From an uncultured Bacteroidales bacterium (GTDB lineage Bacteria; Bacteroidota; Bacteroidia; Bacteroidales; UBA932): 9,089 nucleotides of DNA. Positions 1 to 6,150 of this stretch are shown one piece after another; positions within the stretch are counted from its first letter, which is position 1; every line of letters begins with the position of its first letter. The stretch covers positions 1 to 9,089 of the forward strand of contig UQYV01000064.1 of NCBI GenBank assembly GCA_900545245.1, given 5' to 3'. The translations under genes were made by a program, and so were the position numbers. A model generated the notes under the pieces. It was not told the origin of the DNA. It saw only the letters and a program-made list of their open reading frames with translations, and searched no databases.

Positions 1-19
1 TCTGGAGACGGCTCAAAAC

Positions 20-64
20 AAGGCGGACAAGCCCCGGGGTTTTAGGGACGCGTCCGCCTTTTTT
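20..64 (+). terminator. Intrinsic terminator of an upstream gene outside the window
   Basis: A perfect 9-bp stem (AAGGCGGAC at 20-28 pairing with GTCCGCCTT at 52-60) runs into six T residues at 59-64. The 23-nt loop is long and holds its own small GC palindrome (CCCCGGGG, 32-39), which could form a nested hairpin. Only the plus strand has a good T tract after the stem, so it most likely ends a plus-strand gene lying to the left of the window. Confidence 0.8.
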
Positions 65-130
65 GTGCAAAAACATTTATGTTACATCTCTGTAAGGCCC
101 TGTCTGTCCGAGAATTAAACCCTCTTGTAC

Positions 131-152
131 CGGGACAAAAACGGGACAAAAA
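131..152 (+). repeat. Two head-to-tail copies of an 11-bp repeat
   Basis: The 11-mer CGGGACAAAAA occurs twice without a gap, at 131-141 and 142-152. The unit is about one helical turn long, so both copies would face the same side of the DNA, as for cooperative protein binding. It lies in a gene-free region. A remnant of an integration site is another possibility; the sequence alone cannot decide. Confidence 0.6.
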
Positions 153-263
153 TGCCCCAAAATCGGATTTTTTGAAAAATTAAGTAGTTGATTATGAGTA
201 AGATAGAAATCAAGAAAACCAGTCGGGGGTTCCTCTTATCTCAACGAAATCACGATTAATTGT

Positions 264-285
264 CAAAGAAAACAGATTTTCTTTG
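264..285. repeat. 9-bp palindrome upstream of the rpmE2 promoter
   Basis: CAAAGAAAA (264-272) and TTTTCTTTG (277-285) are perfect inverted copies around a 4-nt spacer (CAGA). The right arm ends 8 nt before the -33 box of the rpmE2 promoter. It is A/T-rich and followed by a T-rich stretch, so it could be a weak terminator insulating rpmE2 or a site for a regulator. Such A/T-rich palindromes also arise by chance. Confidence 0.45.
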
Positions 286-293
286 GCTTTTCT

Positions 294-324
294 TTTGCGG
301 AAAAGGAAATATTGTGTACATTTG
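294..324 (+). promoter_or_regulatory. Bacteroidetes-type promoter of rpmE2
   Basis: The -33 box TTTG (294-297) and the -7 box TACATTTG (317-324) are 19 nt apart, an exact match to the known Bacteroides primary sigma factor consensus TTTG-N19-21-TAnnTTTG. Transcription should start around 330, giving an untranslated leader of about 65 nt before the ATG at 396. The leader can form a small hairpin (GGTC 346-349 with GACC 354-357). The -33 box sits in the loop of a 6-bp inverted repeat (CTTTTC 287-292, GAAAAG 300-305). Confidence 0.85.
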
Positions 325-395
325 CGCTCCCAAATCGGGCGTGATGGTCTTGTGACCTATGACGAATGGTGGCAATTAATTAAATTTAAGATAAA

Positions 396-647
396 ATGAA
401 AAAAGGAATTCATCCCGAAACCTACCGTCTTGTAGCTTTCAAGGATATGTCAAACGATCAGGTCTTCATCACAAGATCCTGCGCGAACACTCGCGAAACA
501 ATTGAAATTGAAGGAGTTGAATACCCTGTAGTGAAGGTCGAGATTTCAAACACATCTCACCCGTTCTACACCGGCAAGATGAAACTCGTCGACACGGCAG
601 GACGTGTGGACAAGTTCTACCAGAGATACGCAAACAAGAAGAAATAG
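396..647 (+). CDS. rpmE2: Ribosomal protein bL31, type B
   Basis: This encodes large-subunit ribosomal protein bL31, which bridges the two ribosomal subunits. The 83-aa length, the opening MKKGIHPETYRLV, the central SNTSHPFYTGK segment and the closing KFYQRYANKKK are typical of the type B (long) form. It has one cysteine (SCAN) and so lacks the zinc-binding cysteine set of zinc-containing L31, as expected of the C-minus form. The ATG follows an A/T-rich stretch with no Shine-Dalgarno, normal for Bacteroidota. It has its own promoter (294-324) and terminator (673-704), so it is probably monocistronic. In several bacteria the zinc-free paralogue is induced on zinc limitation; whether a zinc-binding partner exists elsewhere in this genome cannot be seen here. 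A 7-bp A/T-rich hairpin (636-642 with 648-654) spans its stop codon. Confidence 0.97.
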   Translation: MKKGIHPETYRLVAFKDMSNDQVFITRSCANTRETIEIEGVEYPVVKVEISNTSHPFYTGKMKLVDTAGRVDKFYQRYANKKK

Positions 648-672
648 TCTTCTTCTTCGTTGTTCAGAAAGT

Positions 673-704
673 AAGAGGCGGAACCAGTCGGTTTCGCCTC
701 TTTT
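673..704 (+). terminator. Intrinsic terminator of rpmE2
   Basis: GAGGCGGAACC (675-685) pairs with GGTTTCGCCTC (690-700) in an 11-bp stem with one G-T wobble and a 4-nt loop (AGTC). Four T residues follow (701-704), pairing partly with A673-A674. The position 25 nt after the rpmE2 stop fits. On the minus strand the stem is followed by only a broken T tract, so it may also stop ispF transcription, less efficiently. Confidence 0.9.
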
Positions 705-708
705 CGGA

Positions 709-740
709 TTCGTCCGGCACGAAAATCTGATTCGGACGAA
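709..740 (-). repeat. 8-bp inverted repeat just past the ispF stop
   Basis: TTCGTCCG (709-716) and CGGACGAA (733-740) are perfect inverted copies with a 16-nt loop, starting 6 nt beyond the ispF stop on the minus strand. No T tract follows on that strand, so it is not a standard terminator; it may stabilise the 3' end of the ispF transcript. An alternative small hairpin, CGGA-ttcg-TCCG (705-716), with a UUCG-type tetraloop, overlaps its left arm. Confidence 0.45.
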
Positions 741-746
741 ATATCC

Positions 747-1235
747 TTATTCGCTCTGCAGCAACACTGTCGCCCAAACTTCGCAACCTTCCTTGCGCCC
801 TACAAAGCCAAGCTTTTCAGTTGTCGTGGCCTTGACTGAGATTCGGTCGGTGTCGCAGCCGAGAACGTCAGCGAGTGTCTCGCGCATTTTAAGAATGTAT
901 CCGGCGAGCTTCGGAGCTTGAAGGGCGATGGTGATGTCCGCATTTCCGAGCCTGTATCCCCGGTCCTTGATGAGTCCGTTCACTCGGGCGAGGAGAATTT
1001 TGCTGTCGATGTCCTTGAACTCGTCCGAATTGTCAGGAAAATGTTTTCCGATGTCTCCGAGGGCGAGGGCACCGAGCATCGCATCGCACAGCGCGTGGAT
1101 TGCCACATCACCGTCTGAATGTGCCACAAACCCTGTCGGCCCGTCAATTTTCACTCCTCCGAGCCACATCGGGATTCCCTCGGCAATCGCGTGCACGTCA
1201 TATCCCTGACCTATTCGTATGTCTTCCATATTCAT
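747..1235 (-). CDS. ispF: 2-C-methyl-D-erythritol 2,4-cyclodiphosphate synthase
   Basis: IspF catalyses the fifth step of the non-mevalonate (MEP) isoprenoid pathway, converting CDP-methylerythritol 2-phosphate to the 2,4-cyclodiphosphate with release of CMP, as a cytosolic trimer. At 162 aa it has the usual length. The zinc ligands are recognisable as D13 and H15 in GQGYDVH and H47 in VAIHAL, matching D8, H10 and H42 of the E. coli enzyme. The HSDGDV motif (39-44), the GDIGKHFPD segment (60-68) and the signature KATTTEKLGF (135-144) are intact. ATGs lie at codons 1 and 3; the family start just before RIGxGxDVH allows either. It stands alone on the minus strand, convergent with rpmE2 and divergent from the mutL run. 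Confidence 0.97.
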   Translation of the reverse strand: MNMEDIRIGQGYDVHAIAEGIPMWLGGVKIDGPTGFVAHSDGDVAIHALCDAMLGALALGDIGKHFPDNSDEFKDIDSKILLARVNGLIKDRGYRLGNADITIALQAPKLAGYILKMRETLADVLGCDTDRISVKATTTEKLGFVGRKEGCEVWATVLLQSE

Positions 1236-1297
1236 GTTCCAATATTCAAGTTTCGCAATCTAACGTCCTTTCACGGCAATGACCCGTCTATCGCGTG

Positions 1298-1305
1298 CAA
1301 AAATA
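1298..1305 (-). promoter_or_regulatory. Candidate -7 box for ispF
   Basis: Read on the minus strand, 1305-1298 is TATTTTTG, an exact match to the Bacteroidetes -7 consensus TAnnTTTG. Transcription would start near 1291, about 55 nt before the ispF ATG. No clear TTTG -33 box lies 19-21 nt upstream, so the promoter may be weak or need an activator. Confidence 0.5.
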
Positions 1306-1317
1306 ATGAAAAATGTG

Positions 1318-1325
1318 TAAATTTG
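1318..1325 (+). promoter_or_regulatory. Candidate -7 box for the mutL operon
   Basis: TAAATTTG is an exact match to TAnnTTTG. The predicted start near 1332 gives a leader of about 50 nt before the ATG at 1385 and would exclude the more upstream ATG at 1313 as the translation start. The expected -33 position (about 1293-1298) has no TTTG and overlaps the -7 box of the divergent ispF promoter. Confidence 0.55.
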
Positions 1326-1384
1326 CAGGATATGTCATTTCATTCGATGTGAATGTGGGGTATCAATCAATAAAAGACGGGATT

Positions 1385-1681
1385 ATGGGGATATTCAATT
1401 TCGGATTCTTCGGAACTCAGGAGCATCGGGTCTTTAATTATAGACCGCGCTACTATGACGAAGAGAAGGACGCCTTAAAGCAGAAATTCGGGGCGGTTGA
1501 CGGGTCGCGGGAGAAAAACTATGTTCCCGGGGCTTATATAAAGGGAAGTCTTAGGAACGGGAATTATTCGAAGACGCGCGGTTCGAGTAAGGCTCAGCGA
1601 ATCATAGGGATGGTTACACTCATCCTTGCTTTTGTAGTTATCTATCTGATTGCCAAATACTATTCGTTGTTGTTCGCGTGA
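1385..1681 (+). CDS. Small single-pass membrane protein of unknown function, upstream of mutL
   Basis: This encodes a 98-aa protein whose function I do not know; I recall similar proteins at the same place before mutL in other Bacteroidales. It opens MGIFNFGFF, then has a polar, basic and tyrosine-rich part (HRVFNYRPRYYDEEK at 14-28, REKNYVPGAYIKGS at 42-55) and ends with one hydrophobic helix (about 73-90) followed by only eight residues. That makes it tail-anchored, with the N-terminal part probably cytoplasmic. The same frame is open from an ATG at 1313, but the candidate promoter lies within that extension, so I chose 1385. Its stop codon ends 1 nt before the mutL ATG, indicating co-transcription and likely translational coupling. 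There is no signal peptide or recognisable catalytic motif. Confidence 0.8.
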   Translation: MGIFNFGFFGTQEHRVFNYRPRYYDEEKDALKQKFGAVDGSREKNYVPGAYIKGSLRNGNYSKTRGSSKAQRIIGMVTLILAFVVIYLIAKYYSLLFA

Positions 1682-1682
1682 T

Positions 1683-3518
1683 ATGGATATAAGAATACTG
1701 CCGAGTAATATAGCGAATATGATTGCCGCGGGCGAGGTCGTCCAGCGGCCGGCGTCCGTTGTGAAGGAACTCATGGAGAACTCCGTCGACGCCGGAGCGA
1801 CCCAAGTCAGCGTCATCATAAAGGACGCGGGGCGCACCCTGATTCAGGTCATCGACAACGGGTGCGGAATGTCTCCGGATCAAGCGGTACTTGCGTTCGA
1901 GCGTCATGCGACCTCCAAGATTTCCTCGGCTGAGGATTTGATGGACATCCACACCTTCGGATTCCGGGGGGAGGCTTTGGCGTCAATCGCCGCCGTGGCA
2001 GAAGTTACGCTCAAGACCAGACGTGCCGGGGATGAAATCGGCTGTCAGGTAGACTTCGCTGATTCCCAACATCTTTCAACGATTGAGACGGTCACCCCTG
2101 TAGGCTCTAACTTCTCCGTGCGCAACCTCTTCTACAATGTTCCGGCGCGACGCAAGTTCCTCAAATCCGAGAGCGTAGAACTCAAGCACATAGTTTCCGA
2201 ATTTCAGCATGTGGCCTACACCCGCCCTGACATCAGTTTCACGCTCATCCACAACAACCGCGAAATTTATGTCTTGAAGCCTGCCAGTTCTCTGAAGTTC
2301 AGGATACAGGACATTGTAGGCGCAGGAGTCGCCTCGGAAATTACCGACATCAGCGCCGAGACCTCCATAATGCGCGTTTCCGGGTTCATCGGGCGGCCGG
2401 ACAAGGCCCGTAAGGGGTTGGGTAACCAGCTGTTCTTCGTCAACGGAAGATATTTCCGCAGTCCCTATCTCCACAAGGCTGTGATGAAAGGATATGAGGG
2501 AATGATTGCCGAGGGGACGACACCGACCTATTTCATCTACCTTGAAGTGAATCCTCACGAAGTCGATGTCAATGTCCATCCGCAGAAGGCTGAAATCAAG
2601 TTCGAGGACGACTCGCTCGTGTTCCAGACCCTTTATGCCTGCGTGCGGGAGACTCTCGGCAAGAACTCGTTCGGAACAGCGTCAATAGACTTTGAACTCG
2701 GCTCGGTTCCTGAGCTTCCTGCCGTCGGGCGCAATTTTGACGAATACCGTCCGGTCTCCGAGCCTGCAATGCCGGAGAGCGGCTACAACCCTTTCGAAAA
2801 CGACGGTTTCCAGAACCAGCCTGACATTTTCACCGGTTCACATCCCGAGCAGGAGAGTGGTGCCGGACGCGTGAATGGTTACGACACCGCCTCATACGTT
2901 GACAGACGCGACGACTATGGCAAGCTCTTCGAGGACCATTTCGGCATAACCCGCAGTTTCATAACCGTTCAAGACAAATACATAGTCACCAACTCGAAGT
3001 CGGGGCTGCTTGTCGTGAATGCCCGACGCGCCATGGAGAGGATTCTCTACGACCGTTTTATCAGCGGCCGTCGCGATGAAGATGCGGACCATTTTTCGCA
3101 GACTCTTCTATTTCCGGTGTCAGTGCGCATAGGTGTTGAGAATGTGCCGGTTATTGAGGCTAACTCGGAGGTGTTGAAGGGCTTTGGCTTCGACATCGCC
3201 CCGTTCGGGTCAGATTCCGTGGTCGTGAACGCCATTCCGGCAGGATATTCCTCGGAGGAGGGACGTGTGGAAACTATGGTAGGGGATTTGCTTCTTCTGC
3301 TTCAAGACAACCACTCGATCATTTCCGAACTTGTGCGCTCGGACATGGCGGGCAAGCTTGCGGTGCTCGGGGCTTCCGGCTACGATGGGGTGAGGAACGC
3401 TGACGAGGCACAGCGCCTTGTCGATGCACTGATGGCCAGCACCAACCCGGAGTTCACGGCGGCGGGCAGGAAAACTATGGTGATAATTCCTGCGGACGAG
3501 CTTGACAGAAAGTTTTAA
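1683..3518 (+). CDS. mutL: DNA mismatch repair protein MutL
   Basis: MutL is the ATPase that links mismatch recognition by MutS to strand incision and excision. The 611-aa protein has an intact N-terminal GHKL ATPase domain: E29 and N33 in KELMENSVDAGA, DNGCGM (58-63), RHATSK (74-79) and GFRGEAL (93-99). A transducer domain follows, with VNGRYFRS, HEVDVNVHPQKAEIKF and nearby motifs. A low-complexity acidic linker leads to the C-terminal dimerisation domain. QTLLFP (473-478) resembles the sliding-clamp binding motif of other MutL proteins. The endonuclease motif DQHA(x)2E(x)4E is not recognisable: the corresponding place reads NARRAMER (446-453), and the C-terminal CPHGRP-type metal motif is also absent. 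ATPase activity is thus expected but nicking activity is doubtful. The start at 1683 matches the family N-terminus (MDIRILPSNIANMIAAGEV); an in-frame ATG at 1650 would overlap the upstream gene. Confidence 0.97.
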   Translation: MDIRILPSNIANMIAAGEVVQRPASVVKELMENSVDAGATQVSVIIKDAGRTLIQVIDNGCGMSPDQAVLAFERHATSKISSAEDLMDIHTFGFRGEALASIAAVAEVTLKTRRAGDEIGCQVDFADSQHLSTIETVTPVGSNFSVRNLFYNVPARRKFLKSESVELKHIVSEFQHVAYTRPDISFTLIHNNREIYVLKPASSLKFRIQDIVGAGVASEITDISAETSIMRVSGFIGRPDKARKGLGNQLFFVNGRYFRSPYLHKAVMKGYEGMIAEGTTPTYFIYLEVNPHEVDVNVHPQKAEIKFEDDSLVFQTLYACVRETLGKNSFGTASIDFELGSVPELPAVGRNFDEYRPVSEPAMPESGYNPFENDGFQNQPDIFTGSHPEQESGAGRVNGYDTASYVDRRDDYGKLFEDHFGITRSFITVQDKYIVTNSKSGLLVVNARRAMERILYDRFISGRRDEDADHFSQTLLFPVSVRIGVENVPVIEANSEVLKGFGFDIAPFGSDSVVVNAIPAGYSSEEGRVETMVGDLLLLLQDNHSIISELVRSDMAGKLAVLGASGYDGVRNADEAQRLVDALMASTNPEFTAAGRKTMVIIPADELDRKF

Positions 3519-3581
3519 TCGAACCGGCTGCGCTCTCAGTTCGCGGACATGGGGAGCCTCCCGGCATAAACAAAAGACAGA

Positions 3582-4298
3582 ATGCAGTTCAGATTCGAAA
3601 ACAACAGCGGAAGGGGATTCCTCAGCGCTATCCCTCCGGTGACAAGAAACATAATTATCATTAACTTCCTGATCTGGATAATTTCGGAGCTTAGTCCTGA
3701 CTTCATGTACGAGAAGTTCGCTCTTTTCTATCCGAAGTCTCCGTATTTCCACTGGTGGCAGTTTGTCACGCACATGTTCATGCACGGAAGCTTCTGGCAC
3801 GTGTTTTTCAACATGTTCACCCTCTACATGTTCGGCAGCGTGCTCGAAAGGGTCTGGGGACCGAAGAAATACCTCCTGTTCTATTTCGTGACTGGTCTCG
3901 GGGCGGCGGCCCTGCACACAGGTGTTGAATGGATACAGTGTCTGCATTGGGAGCACATCGTGAACACCGGGGCCGCAGCCGACGCCATTGCTGCGAACCG
4001 CTCCATTCAGACTCTCTGTATGACCCCGACCGTTGGCGCGTCAGGCGCAATTTACGGCCTGCTTCTTGGTTACGCGATGCTTTTCCCGGATTCGAGGATG
4101 ACTCTTCTCTTCCCCCCGATAACGTTGAAAGCCAAATGGTTCGTTCTTATTTTTGCCGTTATTGAACTCTTGACTGGAGTAACTGGTGTCGGGGGCGGCA
4201 TCGCCCACTTCGCTCATCTTGGAGGCATGCTCTTCGGCCTGATACTCATCCTCTGGTGGAAGAAGGGCAACAAGATGTACACCTATTATGACAACTGA
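3582..4298 (+). CDS. Rhomboid family intramembrane serine protease
   Basis: Rhomboids cleave substrate proteins within the membrane using a Ser-His dyad. The 238-aa protein shows the family core: H73 and N77 in HVFFNM (the HxxxN oxyanion site of the second core helix), the nucleophile S154 in GASGAIYG, and the catalytic histidine H212 in AHFAHLGG, with H209 completing the AHxxH pattern. Hydrophobic segments lie at about 23-38, 72-88, 97-114, 151-168, 186-202 and 206-225, fitting a six-helix rhomboid. The soluble stretch between helices 3 and 4 (about 112-148) is long. The C-terminus is short and basic (KKGNK) with no extra domain. It is an intact, probably active protease of unknown substrate. 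A 63-nt gap separates it from mutL and 24 nt from the next gene, so it is probably in the same operon. Confidence 0.93.
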   Translation: MQFRFENNSGRGFLSAIPPVTRNIIIINFLIWIISELSPDFMYEKFALFYPKSPYFHWWQFVTHMFMHGSFWHVFFNMFTLYMFGSVLERVWGPKKYLLFYFVTGLGAAALHTGVEWIQCLHWEHIVNTGAAADAIAANRSIQTLCMTPTVGASGAIYGLLLGYAMLFPDSRMTLLFPPITLKAKWFVLIFAVIELLTGVTGVGGGIAHFAHLGGMLFGLILILWWKKGNKMYTYYDN

Positions 4299-4322
4299 GC
4301 CATAGGAAACCGTGGGAAAATC

Positions 4323-5432
4323 ATGAAAAAGAAGGGCAATAGACGACAAAGGAACCTATTCGTGGGCATTTCGGCAGGAGTGCTGATGCTTGTTGCGGCC
4401 GGGTTGCTCATGCTCTCCTACATTTCCACGATAGCCAATCCCGCTAAGGTCTGGTTTTTCTCCATTTTCGGTCTGCTCTTCTTCCCGATAGCGATTCTGA
4501 ACATTGTTCTGCTGATCTGGGCGGCTGTCCGGCGTTCGCGTCTTCTCATAATTCCGCTGCTCGCCGTTCTCCCGTCTCTGCTTTTTGCCGGCCGCTACAT
4601 CCGCTTCGGCAATTCCGAGGCCGCTGGACAAAATGAGGTTTCCGCCAGCCCTTCAGCTTCCGTAAGGCTTCTGACTTGGAATGTCGACCGGTTTTCCTAC
4701 CGCAAAGACCGCTATGCATCCCGCGAGGCATGCGCCGACTCCATTTTTGCCTACTTGCGCCGTCAGAATGCCGACATCATCTGCCTTCAGGAATATGTTA
4801 CCGAAAACCCATCGCAGCTCAAGTCCTTTGTCAGTTCACGTATGCCAGGATACCATATTGAATACTATCTGCTTAAGGGACGCGGCACCTACTGCGGGAA
4901 CATGACCCTCAGCCGCCTTCCTGCAGTGGGGAAGGGAAAGGTACTCTTCGAGGATAGCAGCAATCTCGCCTTGTATTCGGACTATAGCTTATGTGGACGT
5001 AAGTTTAGGATATATAACTGCCACTTCGAGAGTTATGCCATATCGATGTCGAACATCTGGAAGTCCGTGACCGGTGATCGCGAGATCCTGCAGAAAACGG
5101 AGAACAAATACCGCAGGTCCATCATCCGCCGTCCCAAGCAGGTCAATGATGTGCTCGCGCATATTGAGGAGAGCCCTATTGAGGCGCTCGTGTGCGGGGA
5201 TTTTAACGACAATCCGATGTCTTACACCTACCATCGTATAAGCCACGACCTGAAGGACACGTTCGTCGAGGCAGGGTGTGGGTTTGGCGCAAGCTACTCC
5301 GCATTCTGGCCGATGCTCCGTATAGACTATGTCTTCATTCCCCAAGAGTGGCACGCGGCCTCCCACATCACAGACCGGGTAAAGCTCTCGGATCACTATC
5401 CAGTTGTCACAGACCTTCTTGCAGGTCAATGA
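4323..5432 (+). CDS. Membrane-anchored endonuclease/exonuclease/phosphatase-fold protein
   Basis: The 369-aa protein joins an N-terminal membrane region to a metal-dependent phosphodiesterase domain of the EEP superfamily (DNase I, exonuclease III, sphingomyelinase, inositol phosphatases). Three hydrophobic helices lie at about 12-34, 43-69 and 73-90, after a basic start (MKKKGNRRQR) that should stay cytoplasmic, which would put the catalytic domain outside the cytoplasm. The EEP domain (about 114-366) has N120 in TWNVDRF, the metal-binding E157 in CLQE, H234 in YNCHFES, D293 and N295 in GDFNDNP, D335 in RIDYVF, and D357-H358 in SDHYPV, so all key residues are present. The substrate cannot be told from sequence; nucleic acid, phospholipid headgroups and sugar phosphates are all possible. 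Cardiolipin synthase downstream makes a lipid role conceivable, but this is only a hint. Spacing is 24 nt to the rhomboid gene. Confidence 0.9.
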   Translation: MKKKGNRRQRNLFVGISAGVLMLVAAGLLMLSYISTIANPAKVWFFSIFGLLFFPIAILNIVLLIWAAVRRSRLLIIPLLAVLPSLLFAGRYIRFGNSEAAGQNEVSASPSASVRLLTWNVDRFSYRKDRYASREACADSIFAYLRRQNADIICLQEYVTENPSQLKSFVSSRMPGYHIEYYLLKGRGTYCGNMTLSRLPAVGKGKVLFEDSSNLALYSDYSLCGRKFRIYNCHFESYAISMSNIWKSVTGDREILQKTENKYRRSIIRRPKQVNDVLAHIEESPIEALVCGDFNDNPMSYTYHRISHDLKDTFVEAGCGFGASYSAFWPMLRIDYVFIPQEWHAASHITDRVKLSDHYPVVTDLLAGQ

Positions 5433-5507
5433 TATGGACGAAAATGGTATTTGATGTCTTAGGATGATGGATATATAAAGTGTGAGGCAACAGAAAGTAT
5501 TATTAAT

Positions 5508-6122
5508 ATGAAGGAAATGACTGATTATAAGGAAGAATTGCGAAGGACGCTTGAAGTTCTTCGCAAAGGAGAAATTGTACTCTATCCTACAGACACCGTG
5601 TGGGGACTCGGGTGTGATGCAACGAATCCTGAGGCCGTGGCGAAGATTTATGCGCTGAAGCACCGCTCTGACAGCAAGTCTCTTGTGCTGCTTGCCTCTG
5701 ACGTGGATATGATTTGCCGATATGTCCGGGAGATTCCGGAGATGGCTGTGCAACTGATTGAGGTCAACGACAGACCGATGACCATCATTTATCCGGGTGC
5801 GCTCCACGGCGAGGCCGGACAGCCTGCGGACAGGCATCTTCTTGCGCATAATGTCGTGGCAGATGATGACTCGGTGGGAATACGCATCCCGATGATGAAT
5901 TTCTGTCGTGACCTTGTCGCCGCTCTTGGACGTCCGCTTGTGTCCACATCCGCAAACATTTCGGGTGAGCCTACTCCGAAGAACTTCTCGGAAATCACCC
6001 GGCCTGTGCTTGACGGGGTTGACTATGTGGTTGACCGCTCGCTCGAAGGCGGGGCGACAGGGCAGGCCTCGTCAATCATAAAGGTGGGGCTTGACGCCTC
6101 GATTGAGATAATAAGGAAATAA
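5508..6122 (+). CDS. tsaC: L-threonylcarbamoyladenylate synthase (YrdC/Sua5 family, short form)
   Basis: This enzyme makes threonylcarbamoyl-AMP from threonine, bicarbonate and ATP, the first step of the t6A37 modification of ANN-decoding tRNAs; the TsaB-TsaD-TsaE system then transfers the group. The 204-aa protein is a single YrdC domain without the C-terminal Sua5 domain. Visible signatures are YPTDTVWGLGCDA (26-38), the basic ATP/threonine-binding residues K51, R53 and K57 in LKHRSDSKSL, and STSANISGEP (146-155). M1 and M4 are both possible starts; M1 lies behind an A/T-rich stretch. The 75-nt gap upstream is the widest in the run and holds a TTTG (5450-5453) with only a poor -7 match 18-20 nt later, so an internal promoter is possible but weakly supported. 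The symbol could equally be ywlC or sua5. Confidence 0.93.
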   Translation: MKEMTDYKEELRRTLEVLRKGEIVLYPTDTVWGLGCDATNPEAVAKIYALKHRSDSKSLVLLASDVDMICRYVREIPEMAVQLIEVNDRPMTIIYPGALHGEAGQPADRHLLAHNVVADDDSVGIRIPMMNFCRDLVAALGRPLVSTSANISGEPTPKNFSEITRPVLDGVDYVVDRSLEGGATGQASSIIKVGLDASIEIIRK

Positions 6123-6150
6123 CGCGGCTCCGGCAAGTGTCAAAATCAAT

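Larger units (their letters stand above)
65..293. other. Intergenic region without a convincing gene
   Basis: No reading frame here looks like a real protein. The longest ATG-started frame I checked (194-259) encodes 22 residues and resembles nothing I know. The stretch is A/T-rich and holds a tandem 11-mer (131-152) and a 9-bp palindrome (264-285), listed separately. It lies between the terminator at 20-64 and the rpmE2 promoter, so it could hold a small RNA or the scar of a lost element, but nothing in the sequence proves either. Confidence 0.6.

Noticed and set aside
194..259. A 22-codon ATG frame in the left intergenic region
   Set aside because: It is short, has no recognised similarity and no promoter in front of it; frames this short arise by chance.
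636..654. A 7-bp hairpin over the rpmE2 stop codon as a possible recoding signal
   Set aside because: It arises from AAG/AAA lysine codons followed by a CTT run, and no downstream frame continues the protein.
3519..3581. A terminator between mutL and the rhomboid gene
   Set aside because: The only self-pairing (GGGAG/CTCCC near 3551-3562) has almost no loop and no T tract after it.
3210..3956. A 248-codon open frame on the minus strand across mutL and the rhomboid gene
   Set aside because: It overlaps two clear genes, has a shadow-type composition rich in His, Arg and Val, and shows no known domain.
4989..5849. A 286-codon open frame on the minus strand across the EEP and tsaC genes
   Set aside because: It is antisense to two well-supported genes and has no recognisable motif; the open frame reflects codon usage on the other strand.
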